Assembly: GCA_015233895.1 (NCBI GenBank)
Contig: JADFXG010000008.1
Span: forward strand, 62,001-126,000
Length of the DNA: 64,000 nt
Origin: Nitrospirota bacterium
GTDB taxonomy: Bacteria; Nitrospirota; Thermodesulfovibrionia; Thermodesulfovibrionales; Magnetobacteriaceae
Reading direction: 5' to 3'
In this document: one piece after another, positions 36,226-44,716 of the stretch
Layout of the letters: each line of letters begins with the position of its first letter
Position numbering within the stretch: the first letter of the stretch is position 1
The notes under the pieces: generated by a model
The model's database searches: none
What the model saw: the letters and a program-made list of their open reading frames with translations, nothing else
Told to the model about the DNA's origin: nothing
Position numbers and translations under genes: made by a program

Positions 36226-38169
36226 TTAAAAGTTAAGTCTGAGCCCCGCTTCAAACCATCGCCGGGGGTTATCAATACCTGTGTAGGATTGTGAGGCGTT
36301 AAAGAGGTTGTGGCCGGTAAGGAATGCCTCGGCACTGATGTTGTTGTTTTTATACAGCCTCTCGGATACGTTCATGTTAAAAACAAATGCTCTGTCATTG
36401 ACTATATAAGCTAAGGGCATGTTGTCCCATTCTTTGTAATGGCCGTATATATATGCCATGTGGGTATTGTTTTTGTAGCGCAGCCCCAAATCTATGGTAT
36501 GCCTTGGGATATTTGAAAGGCGTTGGCCAGTTAACATATCCTCTGTATCTACGTAGGAGTATCCGCTGTTTAACGAAAAGTGGTAGATTGGAAAAGTCTC
36601 TAATTCCACCTCAAGCCCCTGCCTCCTTTGTCTTTGACTATTGACGTATGTGTATTGAAGGGTGCCTGGGGAGCGTGCGGCAGTGAGGCCGTCATCAACA
36701 TCATGCCTGAAAATGGTTGTCTTAAGCCAGGCAAACTGGAGCATAGTGGTTTCTACCCCGAACTGATAAGACCATACCTTTTCGACTCTCAGGTTCGGAT
36801 TAGGGACGTAGTTTAAGCCCGTAGCATATGTTTGAGCAAGGGAAGGGGTATTAAAGCCCCTGGCTACATTCAACCTTAGGGTGATTTTTTCCGTTGGATT
36901 ATAGGCTATTCCTAAGCTGGGACTAAGAAAGTTCCCGTTTGCACTTATATCATCGAATCTCAGCCCGGGGGTAATATATACGTCTTTAATAAGACTGATC
37001 GTGTCGTTAACAAAAAAGGCGGTTTTCGTTAAGGTTTTATCACCGCCCATTATTGATAAACTGGTAGCTTTGCCGTCATCGTAATCGCTCCCAAGTGTTA
37101 TGGTGTGGCCCTCCGGCCTCCAGGTGAAAGTCAGGGTGGCGCCTTTGCTATTTTCGTCATCTAATTGGTCCTGATATAAAGTGTCACGGGTTATTCCCTT
37201 TCTGTAATATACATCGTCTTCGAATATGTTGATAAACCGTCCGCCTACAGAAAGCGACATTTGATCCGTTAGCGAGGCGTTAAGCGTAAGGGTGGTAAAC
37301 AAGTCGTGAAGCCTGGAGTTGCCGTATACATTACCGAGAATGGCATAATATCCGTTTCCTCTTTCGAGGTTAGTGTATCCCAGGGTGTAAACTATGTTAA
37401 CTTTATCTGTTAAGTCCAGTTTTTCCTTTGTATAGAAAGTAGTGTTAGTAAAGGCTGAATGGGGGGTAAAGCCATCTGAACCGAGATACGTACCGGAGAC
37501 GTAATAATTAAGTTTTGAAACAGAGCCGCCGGCCTCGCCCCTGTAATCCCCGCTGCCTCTTGCCCCGTAAGATGAGGACAGCATTCCGCTTACCTTGTTA
37601 TTGGGAGATCCGGACTTTGTGACTATATTAATAACTCCGCCAAGGGACGAACCCCAGGATGAAGATGCCGGGCCTTTGATTATCTCAATTCTTTCGATAT
37701 ATTGAACCGGCAAGTTTCCAAGTAAATAACCATTACTCGTCAGGTTGTTCAACGTAACGCCGTCTATGAGTATTCGTACGTAAGCAAACCCTGTTCCCTG
37801 AATTCCGGCAGTTGAATAATTACTAAAGACGAAACGTTCATCCACCTGGATTCCCGTTACGACATTTAAAACTTCAGCCACCGTGTGGGCATTCATCTGC
37901 TTTATCATCTCTGCGGTTACAACCGACATATTTTCCGCTACCTGTGAGACAGGCTTAAGGTATCTCGTAGAGGTGATAATAGTAGCGTCATTGCCGTAAT
38001 AAGCGTAGAGAAGCTGCTCCTCGTTCTCGTTCCTGGCAAGCATCATCTCGTCTTTGTCTTTTTGTCCGATGCTTTCGGAGTCTCCATCGCCGGCAAAAAG
38101 ACCGACAGGAAATAAGAAAAATATAAGACATAGTATTATTGAAGAGAAGTATTTACGGTTCATATCCAT
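36226..38169 (-). CDS. TonB-dependent outer-membrane receptor
   Basis: This 647-residue protein has a signal peptide (about 1-26), a plug domain (about 65-185; VVTAEMIKQMNAHTVAEVL, VRILIDGVTLN, IERIEIIKGPASSSWGSSL, GGVINIVTKSG) and a beta-barrel ending in an aromatic Phe (RWFEAGLRLNF), the outer-membrane insertion signal. It is of the BtuB/vitamin-siderophore type; the ligand is not known. It heads an operon with a periplasmic binding protein and sensor kinase, so uptake and signalling may be linked. TonB energy could come from the protein at 9052. Confidence 0.92.
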   Translation of the reverse strand: MDMNRKYFSSIILCLIFFLFPVGLFAGDGDSESIGQKDKDEMMLARNENEEQLLYAYYGNDATIITSTRYLKPVSQVAENMSVVTAEMIKQMNAHTVAEVLNVVTGIQVDERFVFSNYSTAGIQGTGFAYVRILIDGVTLNNLTSNGYLLGNLPVQYIERIEIIKGPASSSWGSSLGGVINIVTKSGSPNNKVSGMLSSSYGARGSGDYRGEAGGSVSKLNYYVSGTYLGSDGFTPHSAFTNTTFYTKEKLDLTDKVNIVYTLGYTNLERGNGYYAILGNVYGNSRLHDLFTTLTLNASLTDQMSLSVGGRFINIFEDDVYYRKGITRDTLYQDQLDDENSKGATLTFTWRPEGHTITLGSDYDDGKATSLSIMGGDKTLTKTAFFVNDTISLIKDVYITPGLRFDDISANGNFLSPSLGIAYNPTEKITLRLNVARGFNTPSLAQTYATGLNYVPNPNLRVEKVWSYQFGVETTMLQFAWLKTTIFRHDVDDGLTAARSPGTLQYTYVNSQRQRRQGLEVELETFPIYHFSLNSGYSYVDTEDMLTGQRLSNIPRHTIDLGLRYKNNTHMAYIYGHYKEWDNMPLAYIVNDRAFVFNMNVSERLYKNNNISAEAFLTGHNLFNASQSYTGIDNPRRWFEAGLRLNF

Positions 38170-38236
38170 CCTCCTATATCATAAGATTTAAGGGTCGTGT
38201 TATTTTAGCATAAAATGATAGAAAACATATTTGTTA

Positions 38237-38986
38237 TTAATCAGATGCTGTTACAAGGGTGTCATATCCCACCTCTGCAAGGCCCTTTGCATACTCTATG
38301 GCTTTGGTCTTGTCCTTATACTTTCCAACTCGCACTCTGTAGAAGGTCTTACCATTGGTGGAAATCTGTTTTATGTAAACCCCCTTATATTCAAACTCAA
38401 GGGAGCTCTTCAGTCTCAGAGCATTCTGCTGTTCCTGAAAAGCGCCTATCTGAATCGTATATCCAGAGGGGGAGGCAGAGGAGGCGATAGTGTCTGACAC
38501 CTTTATGTATTTTACATACTTCATATCTCTGCCAAGATAATCAATCTCAACAGTCATAGTGCCGGGGCCGTAAACTCCAATAGCTTTAGCAGCGCTATAA
38601 GACAAGTCCAGATCACGCCCTGCAATAAAAGGCCCCCTGTCATTAACTATTACCTTTGCCGATGCCCCGTTTTTTGGGTTTGTAACATTTAGTATTGTGC
38701 CAAAGGGCAGTGTTTTGTGGGCTGCCGTCATGGCATTCATATCGTAAATTTCCCCTGAGGCCGTAGGTTTACCGTGAAAATCAGGCCCGTACCACGATGC
38801 CACCATAACAGAGCCACTTTTAATTGGAACCTCTTCATGAGAATACTTGTTGGGTATGTAGGCATTTCTCTGATAGTTTACACCAGATGTTTTTGTAGAC
38901 GGAGCCGTAGAACAGCCGGTAAGCAAAACCACAACTGCTGAAAATATCAGCCCAAAAAACAGAGTGCGCCGGCTGTTTCTGCTCAT
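38237..38986 (-). CDS. rlpA: RlpA-like septal lytic transglycosylase lipoprotein with SPOR domain
   Basis: This 249-residue protein has a lipoprotein signal (VVVLLTGC, lipobox Cys about residue 25), a double-psi beta-barrel RlpA domain (VASWYGPDFHGKPTASGEIYD, TAAHKTLPFGTILNVTN, VNDRGPFIAGRDLDLS) and a C-terminal SPOR domain (YTIQIGAFQEQQNALRL ... RVRVGKYKDKTKA). The first domain cleaves glycan strands stripped of stem peptides; SPOR targets it to the septum. Its start overlaps the hslU stop by one base. Confidence 0.93.
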   Translation of the reverse strand: MSRNSRRTLFFGLIFSAVVVLLTGCSTAPSTKTSGVNYQRNAYIPNKYSHEEVPIKSGSVMVASWYGPDFHGKPTASGEIYDMNAMTAAHKTLPFGTILNVTNPKNGASAKVIVNDRGPFIAGRDLDLSYSAAKAIGVYGPGTMTVEIDYLGRDMKYVKYIKVSDTIASSASPSGYTIQIGAFQEQQNALRLKSSLEFEYKGVYIKQISTNGKTFYRVRVGKYKDKTKAIEYAKGLAEVGYDTLVTASD

Positions 38987-40326
38987 TACAGTATGTATCT
39001 GCTTAAATCCTCATTTTTAACTATATTTGTCAGTTTATCAGCCACATACTTTCTGTCAACCACAAGACTGCCCTCTGTCATATCAGGAGCGTCAAAGGAG
39101 ACATCTTCAAGGAGTTTCTCAAGCACTGTCTGTAACCGTCTTGCCCCAATGTTTTCTGTTCTTTCGTTTACTTGTGTTGCGATTTCTGCTATCTCATCAA
39201 TGGACTCTTCAATGAATTCAAGTTTATAGTTTTCAGTAGCAAGGAGTGCCACGTACTGCTTTATGAGAGCGTTACTGGGCTCGGTCAGAATCCTGATAAA
39301 ATCTCCCTTACCGAGCGCTTCAAGCTCAACTCTGATAGGGAAGCGTCCCTGAAGCTCAGGGATTAAATCTGAGGGCTTTGACACGTGAAAAGCGCCCGCC
39401 GCTATGAAAAGCACGTGGTCAGTCTTGACCGGACCGTGCTTGGTGGTTACCGTTGTTCCCTCGACAATTGGCAGAAGGTCTCTTTGTACGCCCTCTCGTG
39501 AGACGTCAGGGCCGTGCGACGAACCCCGTGAGGCAATTTTATCCACCTCATCTATAAAGACCATTCCTGTCTGTTCGGTTCTGCTGATAGCCTCCTTGGT
39601 TACAGCCTCCATGTCAATCAGCTTATTAGCCTCATCTTTAACAAGAAGTGCTATGGCATCAGGCACCTTCATCTTTTTCTTTTTAGCCTTTTCCGGGAGA
39701 AAACTGCCAAGCATTTCCTTTAAATTTATCTCAAGGTCCTCAAGTCCGATATTTGATATAACCCCAAAGGGCATAACCCTTTCCTTTACATCTATTTCTA
39801 CATACTTTGCATCAAGCTTTCCGTTTTTGAGTTTATCCCTGAATTTTTCCCTCGTCTCGGACTGCTTTTGTTTTTCCTCCAGAGACGGGCTTAACCCCTT
39901 CATGCCCTTATATGGCGGCAATAGAATATCCAGCATACGTTCCTCGGCAAGAGAGCGGGCACGCTCCTGAATTTTAGTAAAATGCTCATCTTTAACCATA
40001 TTAACGCCGATTTCCGTTAAATCTCTGATCATGGATTCAACATCTCTGCCGACATACCCGACCTCGGTAAATTTAGAGGCCTCCACTTTTATAAACGGAG
40101 CGGAGGCAAGTTTGGCAAGCCGTCTTGCTATCTCTGTCTTACCAACACCGGTGGGGCCAATCATAATAATATTTTTAGGGAGTACCTCATCCCGCAGCTC
40201 GTGTGTCAGCTGCTGGCGTCTCCATCGGTTTCTGAGTGCTATTGCTACGGCGCGTTTGGCGGAGTTTTGGCCTATTATGTACTTGTCGAGTTCCTCTACG
40301 ATTTTTCTGGGAGTAAGATTATCCAT
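38986..40326 (-). CDS. hslU: ATP-dependent protease ATPase subunit HslU
   Basis: AAA+ unfoldase of 446 residues that feeds proteins into Hsl[18 protein letters not shown] (Walker A), [21 protein letters not shown] (pore loop region), VFIDEVDKI (Walker B), [10 protein letters not shown] and the C-terminal SDLSRYIL-like tail ending EDLSRYIL (docks in HslV) are all present. The I domain lies about residues 110-245. It overlaps hslV by 8 bases, so the two are stoichiometrically coupled. Confidence 0.97.
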   Translation of the reverse strand: MDNLTPRKIVEELDKYIIGQNSAKRAVAIALRNRWRRQQLTHELRDEVLPKNIIMIGPTGVGKTEIARRLAKLASAPFIKVEASKFTEVGYVGRDVESMIRDLTEIGVNMVKDEHFTKIQERARSLAEERMLDILLPPYKGMKGLSPSLEEKQKQSETREKFRDKLKNGKLDAKYVEIDVKERVMPFGVISNIGLEDLEINLKEMLGSFLPEKAKKKKMKVPDAIALLVKDEANKLIDMEAVTKEAISRTEQTGMVFIDEVDKIASRGSSHGPDVSREGVQRDLLPIVEGTTVTTKHGPVKTDHVLFIAAGAFHVSKPSDLIPELQGRFPIRVELEALGKGDFIRILTEPSNALIKQYVALLATENYKLEFIEESIDEIAEIATQVNERTENIGARRLQTVLEKLLEDVSFDAPDMTEGSLVVDRKYVADKLTNIVKNEDLSRYIL

Positions 40327-40852
40327 TTAGCTCCTCTGTTGTAATATTTTTATTCGTATATATGCAGATTTCAGCGGCTATTTCCATAGACTTGTTAGTA
40401 ATTTCAACGGCACTCAGTGAGGTGTTTTCAAGAAGCGCTCTTGCCGCTGCAAAGGCATATGTGCCGCCTGAGCCTATTGCCGCTATCCCAAGCTCAGGTT
40501 CAATGACATCCCCGGTGCCGGATATAATCAATGTTGTGTCCTTATCGGCAATGAGCAGAAGAGCCTCAAGCCGCCTTAAAATCTTATCCATACGCCAGTC
40601 TTTGGCAAGCTCAACAGCAGCACGGGTCAGATTGCCCCGGTATGTCTCAAGTTTACCCTCGAATTTTTCAAACAATGTAAACGCATCAGCCGTAGCACCG
40701 GCAAAACCAGCTATGACCTTATCGTTGTACATCCGGCGAATTTTTTTTGCATTATGCTTTAGCACAGTTGAGCCAAATGTTACCTGACCGTCCCCTGAGA
40801 TTGCTACCTTTCCGTCTCTTCTCACACATAGTATCGTTGTAGCTTCAAACAT
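40319..40852 (-). CDS. hslV: ATP-dependent protease proteolytic subunit HslV
   Basis: This 177-residue peptidase is homologous to proteasome beta subunits. After a short propeptide the sequence reads [22 protein letters not shown]; the catalytic Thr is exposed by processing. [21 protein letters not shown] and [21 protein letters not shown] are typical. It starts the hslV-hslU-rlpA operon. Confidence 0.96.
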   Translation of the reverse strand: MFEATTILCVRRDGKVAISGDGQVTFGSTVLKHNAKKIRRMYNDKVIAGFAGATADAFTLFEKFEGKLETYRGNLTRAAVELAKDWRMDKILRRLEALLLIADKDTTLIISGTGDVIEPELGIAAIGSGGTYAFAAARALLENTSLSAVEITNKSMEIAAEICIYTNKNITTEELNG

Positions 40853-41009
40853 ACAACCGCCTTCTAATCATTTTTTGCCGCTAAAATTACATTTCCGGCA
40901 TCAACTTATATGATAACAAAATATTAAAAAAAAAATCAGTGTACAAATAATTACCTGAATTATGAATAAATAACTTGCACGGATGACGAGTAGCGTAGAA
41001 AAGAAAATC

Positions 41010-41186
41010 AAGTTATAGAAAAAGAGGAGATTGCTACGCTACGCTCGCAATGACGGAGTAGGAGTGTTGCCAATGACAACACTGATTTGTTGTTTGATGA
41101 TGGACGGGGCTACCCATACGTCATTTTTTTATCTGTCATTACGAGGAGCATAACGACGTAGTAATCTCCTCTTTAAATTATAACTT
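41010..41186. repeat. Inverted-repeat element, copy 2 (AAGTTATA / TATAACTT outer arms)
   Basis: A 177-base palindromic element: outer arms AAGTTATA (41010-41017) and TATAACTT (41179-41186), then AAAGAGGAGATT (41021-41032) and AATCTCCTCTTT (41163-41174). Inside are GCTACGCTCGCAATGACGG and its counterpart GTCATTACGAGGAGCATAACG. It is about 50 bases longer in the middle than copy 1 (33355-33458). It lies between hslV and the small ORF at 41286. The remaining bases 40853-41009 and 41187-41285 contain no gene that I can see. Confidence 0.8.
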
Positions 41187-41285
41187 AGACTGCAACTTAA
41201 CGTTACATATAAAATGGTAATTTCTTTATTTCCAAGGTCTTAGAGCCAAAACATACAGGTAAAAAAACTTCTAACAATACCAACC

Positions 41286-41447
41286 CTACAATTCGTCAAG
41301 ATCTATCTTCTGAACTCTACCAGCTTTAGAGTCTTCTATCCCTGCCAGAACACTTTTGAGGGCTTCTTTGTTGTCATAAAGCCACTGTTCCGATAAAGGG
41401 ATGTCCTCAAGGTGGTCTTTGAGCAGTACGTTTGCTGTCTCCATCAT
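41286..41447 (-). CDS. Small antitoxin-like protein, 53 residues
   Basis: A minus-strand frame of 54 codons, too short for normal gene calls. It reads MMETANVLLKDHLEDIPLSE... with EALKSVLAGIEDSKAGRVQK and IDLDEL at the end. The ALxSVLxGIEDxKAGRV...IDLDEL pattern resembles the C-terminus of small type II antitoxins. No toxin partner is beside it; the inverted-repeat element sits directly downstream. No good ribosome site is visible, so it could be a remnant. Function uncertain. Confidence 0.42.
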   Translation of the reverse strand: MMETANVLLKDHLEDIPLSEQWLYDNKEALKSVLAGIEDSKAGRVQKIDLDEL

Positions 41448-41520
41448 TGATACTAAGCTTTTTTATACTTCTGTGTCAAGAATCCGAAATCGGTGATATA
41501 AAATCGTGTGACACAACAAA

Positions 41521-42255
41521 TTACCGTCTCTGCAGGGTCAGAGGTAATTCAAGGTTGTTTTCCTCAAGCAACTTTGAGTCGGAAAGAAGCTCCATAGCGG
41601 GTTTATCCGCCGCTATTTTTCCCTCTTTAATTACAATGCAACGCTGACAGACATCCAGAATAAGATCCAGATCGTGAGAGGCTATGATTTTTGTGTGATA
41701 AAAATTTCTGAGCAGATTAATTAAAAATCTCCGCGATTTAGGGTCAAGATTAGACGCTGGCTCATCCATAACCAGAATGTCTGGTGACATTGCAAGCACT
41801 GTGGCTATAGCGACTCTGCTTTTTTGCCCGTTAGAGATGTGATGCGGCGCACGGTCTTTTAACTCAAGGCATCCTACCTGAGACAGCGCCCCGGTAGTTA
41901 CCTCCATTATCTTATCCTCACTAAACCCTAAGTTAAGCGGCCCAAAAGCCACATCTTCAAACACCGTGGACATAAACAGTTGATCGTCCGGGTTTTGAAA
42001 CACAACACCGACTTTTTTTCTTATCTCTTGTTTGTTTTTTGCATTTATCTGTACATCGCCAATGGTAACTGAGCCTTTTGAAGGGGTTATTGTTCCGTTA
42101 ATGTGCATAAGAAGTGTTGACTTACCGGCGCCGTTTGCTCCCACAATCCCCACTGATTCCCCATGCAGCACTCTGAACGATACTCCGTCAAGCGCCAAAG
42201 TGCCATCAGGATAGCTATAGTAAACATCCCTGAATTCAACGAGATGATGGCTCAT
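41521..42255 (-). CDS. cbiO: Energy-coupling factor ATPase for cobalt/nickel uptake
   Basis: This 244-residue ABC ATPase has Walker A GANGAGKST, Q loop VFQNPDDQLFM, signature SNGQKSRVAIATVLAM (a divergent LSGGQ), Walker B ILVMDEPASNLDP and H-loop IASHDLD. The PDDQLF motif is typical of CbiO/EcfA. It is the last gene of cbiM-cbiQ-cbiO and overlaps cbiQ by 4 bases. It would energise cobalt import for the cobalamin pathway at the left of the window. Confidence 0.94.
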   Translation of the reverse strand: MSHHLVEFRDVYYSYPDGTLALDGVSFRVLHGESVGIVGANGAGKSTLLMHINGTITPSKGSVTIGDVQINAKNKQEIRKKVGVVFQNPDDQLFMSTVFEDVAFGPLNLGFSEDKIMEVTTGALSQVGCLELKDRAPHHISNGQKSRVAIATVLAMSPDILVMDEPASNLDPKSRRFLINLLRNFYHTKIIASHDLDLILDVCQRCIVIKEGKIAADKPAMELLSDSKLLEENNLELPLTLQRR

Positions 42256-43067
42256 CTTAAAAATCCCCCTGTTATAGCTCTGCCTGAAAGAGCAGCCACA
42301 TCATACAATCTGAAAAATATTAATAAACCTGTGGTAATGGCTAAATACAACAAATCGGTATGCTTAATTGATATGTCCTTTATTGAATGTATTGTGTTCG
42401 AAAACCCCCTTGATAACATTGCCCTGTAAATCCTTTCGGCACGTTCACAGGTTTTTATAAAGAGTAATCCGGCTAAATTTATAAAATCCTTCATACTCAT
42501 GTTGACCTCACCAAAGGTTCTGAGTCCGCGTGCTCTTAGCATTCTCATCGTCTCCTCTGCTAACACGAAAATGTAGCGGTAAAGAAACATTAGCTGAGAG
42601 GTAAAAATATCCGGCACTCCGAGACGCTTTAGTCCTGCACAAACCTGAGGCAGCGGCGTTGTCGCTATGAATATGACGGCAAAGCTAAAAGTTAACTGAA
42701 ATTTAAGGAAAATCGAGATTAGAGAAATCCATCCGCCCGATACACTGGTATTCATGAAAAAAAACACCGGCTTCGTATCTATAAGAGGATTAAAAATTCC
42801 AATTAGCAGCGGAAAAACACTAAAGAAGAGGAGTTTTTTTAAAACATACTTTAACGGCACATCTCCCAAACTGCTGCATACCATAGGAAACAAAAAAAAC
42901 GGCATGAGCCCAGTTAGCTCATACTTTGAGTACGATACCACAACTATGGTAAATGCCGCAGTTGTGATGATTTTTACTCTTGGGTCAATGCTTTGCATGA
43001 AGCAGTCTTTGTAAGCTAATTTATCAATAAATCCAAGATTAAAATATTCCTTTTCAAAGCTTATCAT
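42252..43067 (-). CDS. cbiQ: Energy-coupling factor transmembrane protein
   Basis: This 271-residue T-component has about five membrane helices. DPRVKIITTAAFTIVVVSY is the start signature, and MRMLRARGLRTFGEVN and RAERIYRAMLSRGFSN give the two Ala-Arg-Gly coupling helices that contact CbiO. It sits between cbiM (12-base gap) and cbiO (4-base overlap). Confidence 0.92.
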   Translation of the reverse strand: MISFEKEYFNLGFIDKLAYKDCFMQSIDPRVKIITTAAFTIVVVSYSKYELTGLMPFFLFPMVCSSLGDVPLKYVLKKLLFFSVFPLLIGIFNPLIDTKPVFFFMNTSVSGGWISLISIFLKFQLTFSFAVIFIATTPLPQVCAGLKRLGVPDIFTSQLMFLYRYIFVLAEETMRMLRARGLRTFGEVNMSMKDFINLAGLLFIKTCERAERIYRAMLSRGFSNTIHSIKDISIKHTDLLYLAITTGLLIFFRLYDVAALSGRAITGGFLR

Positions 43068-43079
43068 TCAACTCTCTCT

Positions 43080-44111
43080 CTAATACCTTTTTCTTATGGA
43101 GCGTATTCCAAAGCTGAGAGTCAAACACAATGCTAAAACCATAAGCGAGCCAACTATCCCGGACAATGATTTACCGGCGTTAAGCCACTTGCCACTATTT
43201 TCCTGATTGGGCTTGGAAGTATCAGGCTTTTGCGTTTCAAAGTTATAATCCGGTAATATTGCTGTTTTCTTTTTCTGGAGTTCTTTGGTAAAAGTGTGAA
43301 GTTTACTGTTTATCAGTGTGGGAAGCTCAGTTTTTCCTGTAATCTTGCTGATACTCCACTGAAGCCCGTCAGGATTTTCTGAGGCAAACCACGAAACCAC
43401 TCCGCCGATTATAAAAGCAGTCAGAAGGAATGTTATGGCGATTTTTTTAAACGAATAACTACTGGCGCTGTGATGAGAAAGGGTAAGCAGCTCAGGGCGC
43501 TCTTTTTTAACATAGCTAATGATTCCTGCCGTGACAGCGCCCTCAACTATTCCTATGCCAAGGTGTATGGGCAGCATAAAGAGCGCAAATGTACTAAAAG
43601 GCAACTCGGTGCGCCCGGATAGACATGTCTGAAGGACTACAGAGATAGCTCCGGCCTGTAATCCTATTACGGAGGCGGTAACGGCGGCAAAAAACAATCT
43701 CTTTGACGAATTGCTGCCGTGTGCGATCAGCTTGTATATTGGATACGCGATAAAGCATGAATAGACGCCCATGTTCCAGATGTTAGCGCCAAGCGCCAAA
43801 ATCCCACCGTCGGCAAAAAACAGTGCCTGCACTAAAAGCACCGAGGCAATTGTAATCACCCCGGCATATGGCCCCAATAAAATAGAAAGGAGAAGTCCAC
43901 CTACAAAATGTCCGCTTGAGCCGGTAAATGGTATAGTGAAATTAATCATCTGCATGGCAAAGACAAAAGCTCCGAGAACGCCCATTAACGGGACTAATTT
44001 ATCCTCCGTGTTGGTTTTAAGTTTATAGGCGCTATAGGCTATCACGCCAGCCGTAGCGGCGCAAAAAGAGACGCCAACCTCCGGCGATAGTAAGGCATCG
44101 GACATGTGCAT
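43080..44111 (-). CDS. cbiM: Cobalt/nickel-binding permease with fused CbiN-like C-terminus
   Basis: S-component of 343 residues. The N-terminal MHMSDALLSPEVGVSF places a His at position 2, the metal ligand in CbiM/NikM after Met removal. Six or seven helices follow (LLSILLGPYAGVITIASVLLVQALFF, FADGGILALGANIWNMGV). Near residue 245 ASENPDGLQWSI is the CbiN/NikN-type periplasmic motif, followed by a C-terminal helix, so M and N functions are fused. Cobalt or nickel cannot be told apart; cobalamin genes nearby favour cobalt. The ribosome site is AAGGGGG. The leader contains a terminator hairpin and a dispersed repeat. Confidence 0.9.
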   Translation of the reverse strand: MHMSDALLSPEVGVSFCAATAGVIAYSAYKLKTNTEDKLVPLMGVLGAFVFAMQMINFTIPFTGSSGHFVGGLLLSILLGPYAGVITIASVLLVQALFFADGGILALGANIWNMGVYSCFIAYPIYKLIAHGSNSSKRLFFAAVTASVIGLQAGAISVVLQTCLSGRTELPFSTFALFMLPIHLGIGIVEGAVTAGIISYVKKERPELLTLSHHSASSYSFKKIAITFLLTAFIIGGVVSWFASENPDGLQWSISKITGKTELPTLINSKLHTFTKELQKKKTAILPDYNFETQKPDTSKPNQENSGKWLNAGKSLSGIVGSLMVLALCLTLSFGIRSIRKRY

Positions 44112-44146
44112 AAAAGCAAAACCCCCTTAATCAATAAGTTAAACTT

Positions 44147-44214
44147 AGTCAAAAACAAAAAAGCCATGACGGCATAAGAGTGGTGTTCTATCCACTTCTA
44201 AGCCTTCATGGCTT
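44147..44214 (-). terminator. Terminator hairpin in the cbiM 5' leader (candidate attenuator)
   Basis: Minus-strand reading: the stem AAGCCATGA / TCATGGCTT (44206-44214 with 44161-44169) plus an inner AGTGG/CCACT helix, then TTTTTTGTTTTTG. It lies 36 bases upstream of the cbiM start codon; no gene is transcribed into it on this strand, so it should control read-through into cbiMQO. No sensing motif (B12 box or other) was recognised. Confidence 0.65.
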
Positions 44215-44217
44215 ATT

Positions 44218-44341
44218 ATACCAAATCGCCTTCTATCGTCTAACTTTGTTGGCTTTGTCAAAGCTCCTCGACGTACGAAAAAGTACGTCTGTGTCGCTTT
44301 TTCCTCGCCGCCTCGTTATACTTCTGAATGCAACTTGGTAT
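44218..44341 (-). repeat. Dispersed ~122-bp repeat, copy B (in the cbiM leader)
   Basis: The reverse complement runs ATACCAAGTTGCATTCAGAA ... GATAGAAGGCGATTTGGTAT and matches copy A (15260-15381) along its full length. The ends ATACCAA / TTGGTAT form an inverted repeat, and GTACTTTTTCGTAC is an internal hairpin. It lies between the terminator hairpin and a likely minus-strand promoter near 44360-44390. Confidence 0.85.
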
Positions 44342-44411
44342 TACAACCTTTACTAAATTATAGTAGCATTTAATTAGTAATGATTGTCAAGAGGCTAAAT
44401 TATCAAAAAAG

Positions 44412-44441
44412 TTGACAATGCTTACCGGAAACATGTAGGAT
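44412..44441 (+). promoter_or_regulatory. Promoter of tRNA-Pro
   Basis: TTGACA (44412-44417), an 18-base spacer and TAGGAT (44436-44441), 13 bases before the tRNA 5' end. Confidence 0.6.
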
Positions 44442-44453
44442 ATGGTTAGCAAT

Positions 44454-44527
44454 CGGGGCGTAGCGCAGTTTGGTAGCGTACACGGTTCGGGACCGTGTGG
44501 TCGCTGGTTCGAATCCAGTCGCCCCGA
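44454..44527 (+). tRNA. tRNA-Pro (anticodon CGG)
   Basis: A 74-base cloverleaf: acceptor CGGGGCG with CGCCCCG, D arm with GCGCAGTTTGGTAGCG, anticodon stem CACGG/CCGTG with loop TTCGGGA (anticodon CGG, proline codon CCG), T arm CTGGTTCGAATCCAG, discriminator A. CCA is not encoded (TTA follows). tRNA ends are frequent integration sites; the accessory CHAT locus begins about 190 bases downstream. Confidence 0.95.
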
Positions 44528-44612
44528 TTAATTTGCTAAATATGCGCTTCATACCTAAAGATAAGATAGAAGATACAAGCCAACATGAAATAGAATATAC
44601 AGAAAAAGAATC

Positions 44613-44700
44613 TTATCCGCAGATTTCGCAGATTTTCGCAGATTGTTTTTTTCCTCAGCGGGTTGGGGTGTTTCCCCCAGGCATCATCTGCGGACTAATC
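44613..44700. repeat. Dispersed ATCTGCG short repeat, second locus
   Basis: TTATCCGCAGATTTCGCAGATTTTCGCAGATTG at 44613-44645 is the inverse of the unit at 115-147, and ATCATCTGCGGACTAATCC at 44681-44699 is a further unit, facing the other way. Between the tRNA and the CHAT gene there is no clear gene; an open frame across this repeat (from 44541) is judged spurious. Confidence 0.45.
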
Positions 44701-44716
44701 CTTTTTAAAAGTTCCT

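Noticed and set aside
39404-39970. Plus-strand 188-codon frame inside hslU
   Set aside because: Antisense shadow of the well-supported hslU gene; Ser/Phe-rich composition typical of antisense frames.
44147-44341. Cobalamin or NiCo riboswitch upstream of cbiM
   Set aside because: No B12-box-like conserved block was found, and most of the leader is the dispersed repeat also present at holB; only the terminator hairpin can be supported.
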